Below, piece by piece: positions 8,029-16,175 of a stretch of DNA of 40,377 nucleotides (within the stretch, counting starts at the first letter, position 1; each line of letters opens with the position of its first letter). The position numbers and the translations under genes were made by a program. Origin of the DNA: Gemmatimonadota bacterium (GTDB taxonomy: Bacteria; Gemmatimonadota; Gemmatimonadetes; Longimicrobiales; Gaopeijiaceae); the NCBI GenBank assembly GCA_028873595.1, contig JAPPOV010000002.1:1-40377 (forward strand), written 5' to 3'. Below the pieces are notes generated by a model. It worked only from the letters and a program-made list of their open reading frames with translations. It was not told the DNA's origin and ran no database searches.

Positions 8029-8057
8029 GGTGCATTGAACCGCTCTGCCACCCCTCC
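7974..8057 (-). tRNA. tRNA-Ser (anticodon UGA)
   Basis: An 84-nt gene on the minus strand. The acceptor stem GGAGGGG (5', complement of 8051-8057) pairs with CCCCTCC (complement of 7975-7981), followed by discriminator G as in serine tRNAs; CCA is not encoded. The anticodon stem CCGGT/ACCGG encloses the loop CTTGAAA with anticodon TGA (complement of 8021-8023). A long variable arm (GCGGGCGAAAGCCCTC region) and T loop TTCGAAT are present, as expected for a class II tRNA. It closely matches the layout of E. coli tRNA-Ser(UGA). It decodes UCA and other UCN codons. Its 3' two-thirds is duplicated at 4665-4719. Confidence 0.97.
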
Positions 8058-8090
8058 AAGGCGAAAAGTAAGGGGAATACGGCCGGATAC

Positions 8091-8108
8091 CCAGACGGAA
8101 GGGTCTGG
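8091..8108 (-). terminator. Small hairpin downstream of the ankyrin gene, possible terminator
   Basis: CCAGAC (8091-8096) and GTCTGG (8103-8108) form a perfect 6-bp inverted repeat around a 6-nt loop. It lies between the ankyrin gene stop (8139) and the tRNA-Ser gene, all on the minus strand. No T-tract follows, so it is only a weak terminator candidate. Confidence 0.3.
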
Positions 8109-8138
8109 TCCGCTCGCACGATGTCCGGGCCTGTCGTC

Positions 8139-9926
8139 CTACTCGCAGCTCTGGCAGTTGTGGTTGTTGATGGCGCCGAGGCTCTCTAATAGTGCGATGG
8201 TCTCGGGGAAGGGCTGCACACGCTGACGTGGACCGTTTGCCATGTCGACGGTCGTTTCCCCTCGGCGGCTGACGACCGTCACGTCGGCGCCCTGTTCCAC
8301 GAGGTATTGGATCAGCTCATTGTCGCCACGACTCGCCGCGTGGTGGACAGCCGAATAACCGTTCAGGTCCCGAGCGTTCACGTCGGCCCCGTGTTCCTCC
8401 ACGAGGTAGCGGATCGCTGGTAGCCAACTGTCCGGCGCATGCGAGTGCTGGTTGGCTGCGAAGCCCTCACCGTACCCGACGCCGGATGCGGCGTGGATGG
8501 GGTAGACCCCCGGCCCTCCTGTCGGAACGGGAGGCAGCCCCGATTGATCCTCGGTGTTGCTGCGTCGGAAACGGCGGACTGGGACCTTTCGAGTTGGCAT
8601 CGAAGGGTCTGCGCCCCATTCGACCAGCAGGCGCATCGCATCGAGGTCCGTTGCGTAGGCGGCCCGCCAAAAGGCAGTCGCCCCGGCGAAGTTGACGCCG
8701 AGCATGTCGAAGTTGAACGACGTGTACCAAATATGTCGACCGGTCCGATGGTTTACGTCGGCACCGGCTTCCATGAGCGCGGTCATGAACGTCAGATAGT
8801 CCGTGTGCTGCTGGCGGAAGGCCTGCGGCTGCGGGTAGGCAGCCTTGGGGCTCCAGCGGCGGTTCAGGACGGTGAAGAGCGGGGCTGCCCCATCCTCGGC
8901 TGTCGCATTCGGATCCGCGCCTTCTTCGAGCAGGTGCATGGCGAGGTCGAAATGCCCGTTGATGGTGGCCATGAGCATGGGCGTCGTACCGTCACCGGCG
9001 GTTGGCTGGTCGAGCTCGGAGCCGTGTGCCAGAAGAAGCTGAGTCGCCTCGAGCAGGCCATCCCGAGCGGCGAAGTGCAGTGCGGTGAACCCACCCTCCT
9101 TGCCGATCAGGTCGTTGTAGCCAAGGGGACGCTCTTCCTCGGTCGGCTCCTCCTCTGGTAGCTGCTCTCCCTCGTCCTCTTGCTCTCCCTCTTGCTCTCC
9201 CTCTCCCTCTTCCTCTGGCTCGTCCTCTGGCGACGGAGCCTGAAGCTGGCCAGCACCCGAACGGGCCTGGGCGGGCGAAGTGCCCGGACGGTCCGCGTTG
9301 CGGCGAACCGAAGCCAACTGCGCACGCAGACGACGCTGAGGCATGTCGCGTGAGGCGATCTGGACGTAGTCCACGACCGCAGTCGTCAGCGCTGGGTCGG
9401 CCCCTGCATCCAGGAGCGTACGCATCGCATCGAGACGATTCGAGGCGGTCGCCCACATCAAGGGCGTCTGCTCCTCCGTCTCGGTTCCCACATCGATCGA
9501 CGCGCCGTGCCGGATCAGCGTCTCGACGGCATCGGTTCGGCCGGCCGCCGCCGCGAAGTGCAGTGCCGTGACGCCGGTGGTGGTAACGGCGTCTGCATCT
9601 GCTCCACCGGTGAGGAGGGCGTCGAGCGCCTCGGCGTTCCCGGCGCGCCCGGCCAGATGGAGCGCGGTGTACCCACCGAGGCGTGTCGTTGCGGCCGTGT
9701 TCGCGCCCGCATAGAGAAGGACCTCGATCACGGCGCCGTCGTCGTTCTGGGCGGCCCAGTGCAAGGCGCTCATCCCGTCGTTCTGGGCCGCGTTGACGTC
9801 CGCACCGTCGCGCAGGAGAGACCGGACGGCCTCCACGTCTCTGCGCTGAGCTGCGTCCGCGACCGGGGAATCCGCTGCGGGTCCCGCGACGAGCAGGGTC
9901 AGAATCAGAGCGGACAGGCGGATCAT
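8139..9926 (-). CDS. Exported ankyrin-repeat protein
   Basis: A 595-residue protein starting with a signal peptide (MIRLSALILTLLVAGPAADS). The ATG at 9924-9926 overlaps the TGA of the DUF1552 gene by 4 bp; a longer in-frame start at 10133 would lie deep in that gene and spoil the signal peptide. About four to five ankyrin repeats follow (GMSALHWAAQNDD, GYTALHLAGRAGN, GVTALHFAAAAGR, QTPLMWATASNR). Next is a Glu-rich low-complexity linker (about residues 232-266), then further repeats (GFTALHFAARDG, TTPMLMATINGH, GYSAVHHAASRGD). The last residues, NNHNCQSCE, contain CxxC. The protein is a periplasmic or surface scaffold by inference; its partner may be a product of the DUF1552 or DUF1592 genes upstream in the operon. 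Confidence 0.88.
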   Translation of the reverse strand: MIRLSALILTLLVAGPAADSPVADAAQRRDVEAVRSLLRDGADVNAAQNDGMSALHWAAQNDDGAVIEVLLYAGANTAATTRLGGYTALHLAGRAGNAEALDALLTGGADADAVTTTGVTALHFAAAAGRTDAVETLIRHGASIDVGTETEEQTPLMWATASNRLDAMRTLLDAGADPALTTAVVDYVQIASRDMPQRRLRAQLASVRRNADRPGTSPAQARSGAGQLQAPSPEDEPEEEGEGEQEGEQEDEGEQLPEEEPTEEERPLGYNDLIGKEGGFTALHFAARDGLLEATQLLLAHGSELDQPTAGDGTTPMLMATINGHFDLAMHLLEEGADPNATAEDGAAPLFTVLNRRWSPKAAYPQPQAFRQQHTDYLTFMTALMEAGADVNHRTGRHIWYTSFNFDMLGVNFAGATAFWRAAYATDLDAMRLLVEWGADPSMPTRKVPVRRFRRSNTEDQSGLPPVPTGGPGVYPIHAASGVGYGEGFAANQHSHAPDSWLPAIRYLVEEHGADVNARDLNGYSAVHHAASRGDNELIQYLVEQGADVTVVSRRGETTVDMANGPRQRVQPFPETIALLESLGAINNHNCQSCE

Positions 9927-11341
9927 CGGTTTGAATTCGTTGCCGAGGTGGACCGACCTGCGGATAGCGGGAAGGCATCCGTGCTGTCGCCGAACGACGC
10001 TACATCGTCCATCCCGAGCATGTGCATCGAACTGAGCAGCACGTTCGCCATCGGCGTTCCGTCGGGGGCCTTCACATGCAGACCGCCCTTGGGAAGGCGG
10101 CCGTTCGCGCCACCCGCCAGGAAGAGCGGGCAACGCTTGTGGTTGTGGAGGTTCGGGTCACCCATCGGGGAACCGCAAACGATCAGGGTCTTGTCGAGGA
10201 GATGGGTATCGCCCTCCATGGTGTCCGCGAGCTTCTCCAGGAAGTACGGGATCAGGCTCATGTGGTACCGGTTGATCTTGTTGAACTCGAGGACGCGCTC
10301 CTCGTTACCACCGTGGTGCGAGGCGGCGTGGAAGCCGGCGGTTACGCCGGTCTCGGGGAAGACACGCCCCGAGACGTCCCGGCTGGTCTTGAAGGTCACG
10401 ACGCGGGTGAGATCGGACGCGAACGCGAGCGCCTGAAGGTCGAACATCAGTCGAACGTGATCACCGTAATCGTCCGGAACACCGGCGGGGGCTTCGGCGA
10501 GCTCACGCTGTTCACCACTCATGTTGCGCGCTTCGATCTGCTGAATCCGACGTTCGATTTCTCTGATGTTCGTGACGTACCGATCCATGCGCTGCCGGTC
10601 GTCTGCGCCCAGTTCGCGGTTCAGTGTGTTCAGGTCACGCAGGACCCAATCCAGAATGCTGCGCTCCGTTCTCCTGCGCTGGGCCCGCTCTTCCGATGTG
10701 CCACCCGCCCCGAATAGTTGATCGAACGCGACTCGCGGATCACGGATCATGGGGAGCGGCTCGGTCGGGCTCGCCCAACTCACGGTGTCCGTGTAGACGC
10801 AGGCGTACCCGTAGGCGCAGCCACCGGCCTGGTCGACGTTCTCGATGCAGAGCTGCATCGACGGAATCGGCGTGTCCTGCCCGAAGCGCCGGGCATACAT
10901 CTGGTCCATCGACGTCCCGACATAGACGTCGGATCCCTCGGTCTGCTTCGGGTGGGATTGTGTCAGGAAGACCGCGCTGGACCGGAAGTGATCTCCCCCG
11001 ATCTCACGAGGCAACTCGGCCTCGGCCCCGCCGACGTCCGTATTGCTGACGATGGTGAGATAATCCCGCCACGGCTCCAGAGGGGAGAGCGCACTCGGGG
11101 TGAGGTCGAAGTTCGAACCTTCGTCCTGGGGAGCCCACAGATGCTGAGTTGCGCCCCACTCGTTGCACCCGGCTGCTCCGTGAACCATCTCGATGGCGAC
11201 GAAGCGTGTGACATCGGTTTCCGCAGCGGCGGCCGACATGCGGCCGGCCGGGACCATCGCGTCGAGGAAGGGCAGGGCTACGCTGGCGCCCATCCCCTTG
11301 AGGAAGGTGCGGCGCTCCAGACTCGTCTTTGGCAGATGCAT
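9923..11341 (-). CDS. DUF1552 domain-containing Tat-exported protein
   Basis: A 472-residue protein with an N-terminal Tat-type leader (ERRTFLKG, Arg10-Arg11, then a hydrophobic stretch ending near PAGRMSAAAA). The body carries features of the DUF1552 family (PF07586): an N-terminal globular region, GGDHFRSSAVFLT, and ASHHGGNEE, with a conserved histidine-rich motif. Family members are found mainly in Planctomycetes, Acidobacteria, Myxobacteria and Gemmatimonadota, beside DUF1592/DUF1588 genes, and their biochemical role is not established. The gene starts 7 bp after the DUF1592 gene ends and overlaps the ankyrin gene by 4 bp, so the three form one transcription unit read leftwards. Confidence 0.9.
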   Translation of the reverse strand: MHLPKTSLERRTFLKGMGASVALPFLDAMVPAGRMSAAAAETDVTRFVAIEMVHGAAGCNEWGATQHLWAPQDEGSNFDLTPSALSPLEPWRDYLTIVSNTDVGGAEAELPREIGGDHFRSSAVFLTQSHPKQTEGSDVYVGTSMDQMYARRFGQDTPIPSMQLCIENVDQAGGCAYGYACVYTDTVSWASPTEPLPMIRDPRVAFDQLFGAGGTSEERAQRRRTERSILDWVLRDLNTLNRELGADDRQRMDRYVTNIREIERRIQQIEARNMSGEQRELAEAPAGVPDDYGDHVRLMFDLQALAFASDLTRVVTFKTSRDVSGRVFPETGVTAGFHAASHHGGNEERVLEFNKINRYHMSLIPYFLEKLADTMEGDTHLLDKTLIVCGSPMGDPNLHNHKRCPLFLAGGANGRLPKGGLHVKAPDGTPMANVLLSSMHMLGMDDVASFGDSTDAFPLSAGRSTSATNSNR

Positions 11342-11348
11342 GATGCGC

Positions 11349-13802
11349 TCAGTGCTGGGGGGCGTCGTCGGTCATGACTGCGCCCCGGCTCATACGGAAT
11401 GCGGGGCTCATTACGACTCCGACAATGTAATCCGACATGCGGTCGCCGTTTTCGGCCGCATTTCGCTCCATCTCGCGGATCGTCGGCATGTCGTAGTACT
11501 CGACTCGTCGCCCGAGGGCGTACGCCATCAGGTTCTTCGCGAGCGTTCTGCGGAAAACCGTGGGACGTTTGAGGATCACGTCTCGGAGGCCGGCGGGTCC
11601 GTTGATCGGGCTTCCGTCGTACAACTCACCGCTCGGATCGATCTCATTGAGATTCTCCTTGATCCGCCAGGCACCCGTCACGTCGAAGTTGTCGAGCGCC
11701 AGACCGATCGGATCGATCACACGGTGGCATGACATACATGCCGGGTTGTCCCGGTGCATCTCCAGGCGCTCCCGCGTGGTGAGTTGCCGCGACCCGTCGG
11801 ATTCCTTCGTCTCTTCCAGGGTGGGTACGGCCGGCGGCGGTGGCGGGGGCGGGCTGCCCAGGAGCACCTCCATGACCCATTTACCGCGCAGGACCGGTGA
11901 GGTGCGGTCGCCTTCCGACGTCATCATCAGAATGCTGCCGTGTCCCAAGAGGCCTCGACGGTTCTCGTCAGGGAGTTGCACACGAACGAAGTCGGGCCCG
12001 GAGACTCCCGGAATTCCGTAGTGGGCGGCGAGTTGCTCATTGACGAACGTCCAGTCGGCGGTCAGGAGTTCGAGAATGCTCCGATCCTCCTGCACGATCG
12101 TATGGAAGAGGAGTTCAGTCTCCCGATCCATGGCCGTCTTCAACTGCTGGTTGAAGTACGGGTAGAGCTGGGCGTCCGGGTTGATCTTCTCGAGATCCTG
12201 CAAGCGCAGCCACTGGGACGCGAAGCGAGTCGCCAGTGACTCCGCACGGGGGTCCGTCAGCATGCGGCGCGTCTGGCGCCGAAGCTCGTCTTCGTCGGAG
12301 AGCCTGCCGTCTCGTGCCAACTGCACGAGCTCTTCGTCTGGCGGTGCCGCCCAGAGAAAGAACGCCAGGCGAGAGGCGAGGTCCCGGTCGTCGAGTTCGT
12401 ACAGTTCGCCGGCCTCGATCCGATCGGGTGTGCGCTCGAGGCGAAAGATGAAGCGGGGGCTCGAAAGGATCGCCCAGATCGAGTTCCGGATGCCGATTTC
12501 GAAGCCGCCTTCTTCACGCCCCTCCTCGAAGAAGAACATGAGATCCTCCACCTCGTCGTTCTCGACGGGTCGCCGGAACGCCTGCACAGCGATGCTCCGG
12601 ATGATCTCACGGGCACAGGGCTCTTCCTCGTCCGGAGCCGTCGGACGGCAGCTGAAGATCCGTCGACGCGCGGGTGTGTCCGAGACGCCGGTGATGGTGA
12701 ACGGTCCGCTGACCGAAAGGTCCCGCAGGTGGGGCAGGGTCGTCACGCCATAGCCCACGCCCATGTTCGGGTCGGCTAGCGTGAAGTCAATCGGTGTGAT
12801 CAGGTCGGTGATTGGACCTTCGCGCTCCAGGATGAACGCGGCGGTGATCCGGTGTGGTCCAGCGCGGACATGGATTTCGGGGGTCTCAACGCGAAGCCCC
12901 GTGGGGTCGCCCTCGCTCATCCAGCGATCGAGTTCGAGCAGAGCGACGCGCGCCCCATCGACCGCGACTTCGATCTGGTGCACACCGGAGGTGAGGCCGA
13001 AGAGCTGGCCGTCCGGACTGGGGTGCATATCCAGCTCGAAGACGTAGTCGCCATCGGCCGGGAAGTTGTGCGTGATCGCGATGCCGCCGCGAGTGCCAAG
13101 GGGGGTGCCCTCGACGTGCCCCACCTGAGATGTGGTCTTGGGTACCTTGTAGACCGTCGTCGATGGGGAGGCGTTCACATCTCCCACGGCATCACGGCTG
13201 ACCTGCGCCGCGGCCCGCATATAGCTCTCGAGTAGCGTTGCGGAGAGGATCTGCGTATCGGCGATGTTGTCGAAGTTGTCGCTGATCGTCTCAGTCGGCA
13301 GGTAGGCCGACGCATCGATGTGGATCTGGAACAGATCCAGGATCGACGCCTCGTACTCGGCCCGGTTCAGGCGTTGGAATGTGCGACGGCCGGGGTTCGG
13401 GTTCTCTCTCGCGACCTCGTCCAACCGTTCTTCGAGGCTCGACGCCAGGAAGGTCAGGGAATCTTCGGGGGGACGACGCACGCCCGCGGGTGGCATCATG
13501 CCCGCCCGAAGCTTGTGGATCATCCGCTCCGCAATCGGAGCGTTCTCCTCCGGCAGGCTCGCGTCGAAGCCTTCGAGCGACAGGTCACCCCGCAGGCGCC
13601 GCTCATTGTGGCATCGGACGCAGTACTCTTCCACCAGATCGTTGAGCGCGGGCGAGGAGTCCACCTCGGACGTCGAGGTCGTGTGCAGCGAGGCCACGGG
13701 GCCAAAGAGGGCTTCCGAGGAGGCGTGCCGATCTTCGCTGTTGCCCGTGAGGCCGAGCAGCAAGAGGCCGGCCAGTATGAGAGCAGGGGTCGAGGCGTTC
13801 AT
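11349..13802 (-). CDS. DUF1592/DUF1588/DUF1585-type multidomain protein with CXXCH motifs
   Basis: An 817-residue exported protein; the N-terminal hydrophobic stretch (residues 6-20) acts as a signal peptide. A haem-type CXXCH motif, CVRCH, lies at residues 61-65 in a planctomycete cytochrome-like domain. The next regions resemble DUF1587 (FQRLNRAEYEASILDLF), a beta-rich insertion with carbohydrate-binding-like character, DUF1595 and DUF1592 (RLAFFLWAAPPDEELV), DUF1588 (RRGLLGHGSILMMTS and GKWVMEVLLG) and DUF1585 at the C-terminus. A second motif, CMSCH, sits near residue 686. The role is unknown; c-type haem and periplasmic redox work are inferred from the motifs. It is the first gene of the operon with DUF1552 and ankyrin genes. 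Confidence 0.9.
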   Translation of the reverse strand: MNASTPALILAGLLLLGLTGNSEDRHASSEALFGPVASLHTTSTSEVDSSPALNDLVEEYCVRCHNERRLRGDLSLEGFDASLPEENAPIAERMIHKLRAGMMPPAGVRRPPEDSLTFLASSLEERLDEVARENPNPGRRTFQRLNRAEYEASILDLFQIHIDASAYLPTETISDNFDNIADTQILSATLLESYMRAAAQVSRDAVGDVNASPSTTVYKVPKTTSQVGHVEGTPLGTRGGIAITHNFPADGDYVFELDMHPSPDGQLFGLTSGVHQIEVAVDGARVALLELDRWMSEGDPTGLRVETPEIHVRAGPHRITAAFILEREGPITDLITPIDFTLADPNMGVGYGVTTLPHLRDLSVSGPFTITGVSDTPARRRIFSCRPTAPDEEEPCAREIIRSIAVQAFRRPVENDEVEDLMFFFEEGREEGGFEIGIRNSIWAILSSPRFIFRLERTPDRIEAGELYELDDRDLASRLAFFLWAAPPDEELVQLARDGRLSDEDELRRQTRRMLTDPRAESLATRFASQWLRLQDLEKINPDAQLYPYFNQQLKTAMDRETELLFHTIVQEDRSILELLTADWTFVNEQLAAHYGIPGVSGPDFVRVQLPDENRRGLLGHGSILMMTSEGDRTSPVLRGKWVMEVLLGSPPPPPPPAVPTLEETKESDGSRQLTTRERLEMHRDNPACMSCHRVIDPIGLALDNFDVTGAWRIKENLNEIDPSGELYDGSPINGPAGLRDVILKRPTVFRRTLAKNLMAYALGRRVEYYDMPTIREMERNAAENGDRMSDYIVGVVMSPAFRMSRGAVMTDDAPQH

Positions 13803-13857
13803 AAAGCGAATATGTCTGCCAGTCTACGGGCCGGCCAGCATCAGGAATGGCAGGGCC

Positions 13858-14763
13858 TCAACGTCCCAGTCCGCCACGGAAGGTTTCGATGGCTTCCACG
13901 GTCAGCCTGGTTCGGAACTCGATGAGCGTTCTGCCCAGATCCTGGAGGTCTGAGAGCGGCTCCAGGGGGATGCCGTTGATCGAGGCTCGTCCTGCCGCGA
14001 CGCGCTGGTCGAACCGGATCGATGACGGATCGATGACGGACATGATGGCGTCGATCGAGAGCTCTTCGTGGATGCCGTCCGAACCCGAGCTCGCCTGGTA
14101 TTCCATCTCCTCCGGAATCCCGAGTTCTTCCTGGATGTACCGTCGGACACTCGTGTGGTTGTAGAACTCCGGTACGTGATGGAATACCGCAGGCTCACCG
14201 CCGTACCTCGCGTTGAGTGCGTCGGCTGCTGCCTGCATTCCGCGCAGGTTGCCGCCGCTGTCTCCCAGGAAATAGATCTCCGTGAAGCCCATGGAGCGGA
14301 GGCTGTCTCCGATGTCGGTCAGCCACGCAATGTACGTCTGCTGCGAGACCATAGGGCCCGTCGTGCCCGGCATGGCGGCTCGACTCGGGTTACCCGGCTC
14401 GAGCGTCACCAGAGGAGCGATGAGCGTGTTGCCGAGTGCCCGGGCGACCGAGGGCCCCATGAGACGGTTCGAATAGTTGTGCTTCCCGGAGGCGAGATGT
14501 GGCCCATTGGACTCTACGCCACCGGTGAGGACGAGGGCGGTCGTGTGCCCGGCCTGGATTGCGTCGCGAAGCTCCATCCAGGTGAGTTCTTCGATCCAGA
14601 GGCTCTCCATCGCTTCGATGGGACGAGGCTCGGACATGGCCTCCCGACGAGCCGCTTCACGTGCGGCGCGTTCCTCCGACGTCATCTGACGCCGCTGCTG
14701 CCCATCGATTGGCGCGGCGATGCTGACCACGGCCAGGAGGACAACGAGTGACCGGATGTTCAT
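13858..14763 (-). CDS. Exported creatininase-family protein with substituted metal ligands
   Basis: A 301-residue protein with a signal peptide (MNIRSLVVLLAVVSIAAPIDG). The creatininase fold is suggested by VLTGGVESNGPHL, the segment PGNPSRAAMPGTTGP and the LGDSGGN loop. Classical creatininase uses Glu34, His36, Asp45, His120 and Glu122 for two metals. Here the Glu is kept (Glu84), but the aligned positions are Asn86 for His36, His95 for Asp45 and Ser169 for the His of the NGH motif. His89, His95 and Asp168 could form a different site. Creatinine amidohydrolase activity should therefore not be assumed. It is divergent from the gene at 14817 across a 53-bp gap that contains an inverted repeat. 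Confidence 0.8.
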   Translation of the reverse strand: MNIRSLVVLLAVVSIAAPIDGQQRRQMTSEERAAREAARREAMSEPRPIEAMESLWIEELTWMELRDAIQAGHTTALVLTGGVESNGPHLASGKHNYSNRLMGPSVARALGNTLIAPLVTLEPGNPSRAAMPGTTGPMVSQQTYIAWLTDIGDSLRSMGFTEIYFLGDSGGNLRGMQAAADALNARYGGEPAVFHHVPEFYNHTSVRRYIQEELGIPEEMEYQASSGSDGIHEELSIDAIMSVIDPSSIRFDQRVAAGRASINGIPLEPLSDLQDLGRTLIEFRTRLTVEAIETFRGGLGR

Positions 14764-14784
14764 GGGTGGGCTCCCGGAGTTGGT

Positions 14785-14802
14785 CGCCCGACAGGTCGGG
14801 CG
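14785..14802. promoter_or_regulatory. Perfect 8-bp inverted repeat between divergent genes, candidate operator
   Basis: CGCCCGAC (14785-14792) and GTCGGGCG (14795-14802) are separated by AG. The repeat is centred in the 53-bp gap between the creatininase-like start (14763, minus) and the DUF6122-like start (14817, plus). As both genes point away from it, it is unlikely to be a terminator and is better placed as a binding site for a dimeric regulator. The binding protein is unknown. Confidence 0.45.
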
Positions 14803-14816
14803 GCTAGGTTTTCACG

Positions 14817-15158
14817 ATGCTGCACATCGCTCTTCACTTCTTGATACCCGCGCTCCTCGCCGCGGCGATCGATCGTAAGCGCTGGCTGAGGACGTGGCTC
14901 ATTCTCATCGGAACGATGGCTGTGGATGTCGATCATCTTCTGGCGGTTCCCGTGTACGACCCCGAGCGATGCTCGATCGGCTTCCACCCGTTGCACACGA
15001 CGCCGGCGATCATCGCCTACGGCGTCTTGCTGATCGGGCCGTGGGTGGCGTGTCGTGTAGCCTGGTGCCGGGAGCAGTCTCGTGGCCGGGTCGTTCAGCT
15101 CGTCGGACTCGGCCTGGTCGTGCACATGGTCCTCGACGGAATCGACTGTCTGATCTGA
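14817..15158 (+). CDS. DUF6122-like small membrane protein
   Basis: A 113-residue hydrophobic protein with three to four predicted membrane segments (about residues 3-17, 26-45, 62-78, 92-110). Features such as LHFLIPALLA, TMAVDVDHLLA, YDPERCSIGFHPLHT and VVHMVLDGIDC agree with the DUF6122 family as remembered; the conserved His and Asp residues in DVDH, HPLH and HMVLD could form a metal or catalytic site in the membrane. The function is unknown. It is divergent from the creatininase-like gene and ends 42 bp before the convergent aldo/keto reductase gene. Confidence 0.8.
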   Translation: MLHIALHFLIPALLAAAIDRKRWLRTWLILIGTMAVDVDHLLAVPVYDPERCSIGFHPLHTTPAIIAYGVLLIGPWVACRVAWCREQSRGRVVQLVGLGLVVHMVLDGIDCLI

Positions 15159-15200
15159 AGAACCGATCCCGCCGAAGCATCACGCAGGCCTCGGACGGAA

Positions 15201-16175
15201 TCAGCCGGCCTGCGGCAGGCTTTCGACCAGTGCTTCCATCATCCGGAGGTGCTCCGCGTTCGGCATCCTTCCTTTACCGCCACCGAGGTTGTCGACCATG
15301 TGTTCGGGATCACCCGTGCCGGGGGCTGCCAGCGTCACGGCCGGGTGTGCGACGACGAACTTCAGCATGAACTGCGCCCACGTGTGGGCGTCGAAGTCGG
15401 CCGCCCACGAGGGGAGCTCGCGATCACCGATGCGCTGCCACATCCGGCTGCGGCCGAAGGGCAGATAGACCATGACCGCAATACCGCGGTCCTGCGCCAG
15501 TGGAAAGATCCGCTCTGCGGCCGAGCGATTGTCGATCGCGTAGTCGATCCCTATGAAGTCCAGACTGTAGCGATCATCGCTCATCACGCGCTCGAGGTGG
15601 TCGTACTGACTCTTGCTCGTCGTGGTGATGCCGATGTACCGAATGCGGCCCTGATCCTTGTATTCCTGCGCCACCCCCAGTTGGGTGGGTGGGTCGCCCA
15701 TGTTGTGGACCTGATCGAGGTCGATGACGTCCCGCTTCATCCGGTCGAAGGAACGCTCGATCTGCGCCACGACGTCGGCCCGATCAACGGTGCCACCGCC
15801 GCGACCGGCCACATTGACCTTGGTGGCCCAGAAAATGTCGTCACCGAACCCGTCCTCCTGCGCCCACTGGCCGGCGTACGACTCGGATCCACCACCGCCG
15901 TACCCGGCGGCGCTGTCGAAGCAGCATTTTGCGTCACCTGCGCCGCCGTTTGCGAGTTCGTGCAGCACGGCACGGTGATCTGCCAGCTCTTCAGGCGTCG
16001 AGCGATTGGAGATCCATCGGCCGCCGAGCCCGATGACCGGGATCTGCTCTCCGGACGACGGGATGGCTTTCGTGGCAATGGCTCCATCCTGAAGGGCGGC
16101 CAAGAGACGAGGCTGAAGCGCGAGCGCGGCGCTGGCCGAGGCGCTGATGCGGAGCCAGTCACGGCGAGTGATCAT
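15201..16175 (-). CDS. Tat-exported aldo/keto reductase
   Basis: A 324-residue protein with a Tat-like leader (ITRRDWLRI, then an Ala-rich hydrophobic stretch to about residue 28). The (beta/alpha)8 aldo/keto reductase tetrad is present in order: Asp87 and Tyr92 (FDSAAGYGGGGSES), Lys119 (FWATKV) and His157 (DLDQVHNMG). It should reduce carbonyls or oxidise alcohols with NAD(P)H. Export of a nicotinamide enzyme is notable, since Tat substrates usually fold with their cofactor before transport. The gene is divergent from the hydrolase at 16392 and convergent with the DUF6122-like gene. The substrate is not evident. Confidence 0.9.
   Translation of the reverse strand: MITRRDWLRISASASAALALQPRLLAALQDGAIATKAIPSSGEQIPVIGLGGRWISNRSTPEELADHRAVLHELANGGAGDAKCCFDSAAGYGGGGSESYAGQWAQEDGFGDDIFWATKVNVAGRGGGTVDRADVVAQIERSFDRMKRDVIDLDQVHNMGDPPTQLGVAQEYKDQGRIRYIGITTTSKSQYDHLERVMSDDRYSLDFIGIDYAIDNRSAAERIFPLAQDRGIAVMVYLPFGRSRMWQRIGDRELPSWAADFDAHTWAQFMLKFVVAHPAVTLAAPGTGDPEHMVDNLGGGKGRMPNAEHLRMMEALVESLPQAG

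Noticed and set aside
9129..9231. Short tandem repeats rich in CTCTCCCT, considered as CRISPR-like or regulatory repeats
   Set aside because: They are in frame inside the ankyrin gene, encode the Glu-rich linker, and have no spacers.
9923..10133. An extended N-terminus of the ankyrin gene starting at 10133
   Set aside because: It would overlap 210 bp of the DUF1552 gene and push the signal peptide to residue 70; the ATG at 9926 with a 4-bp overlap is far better.
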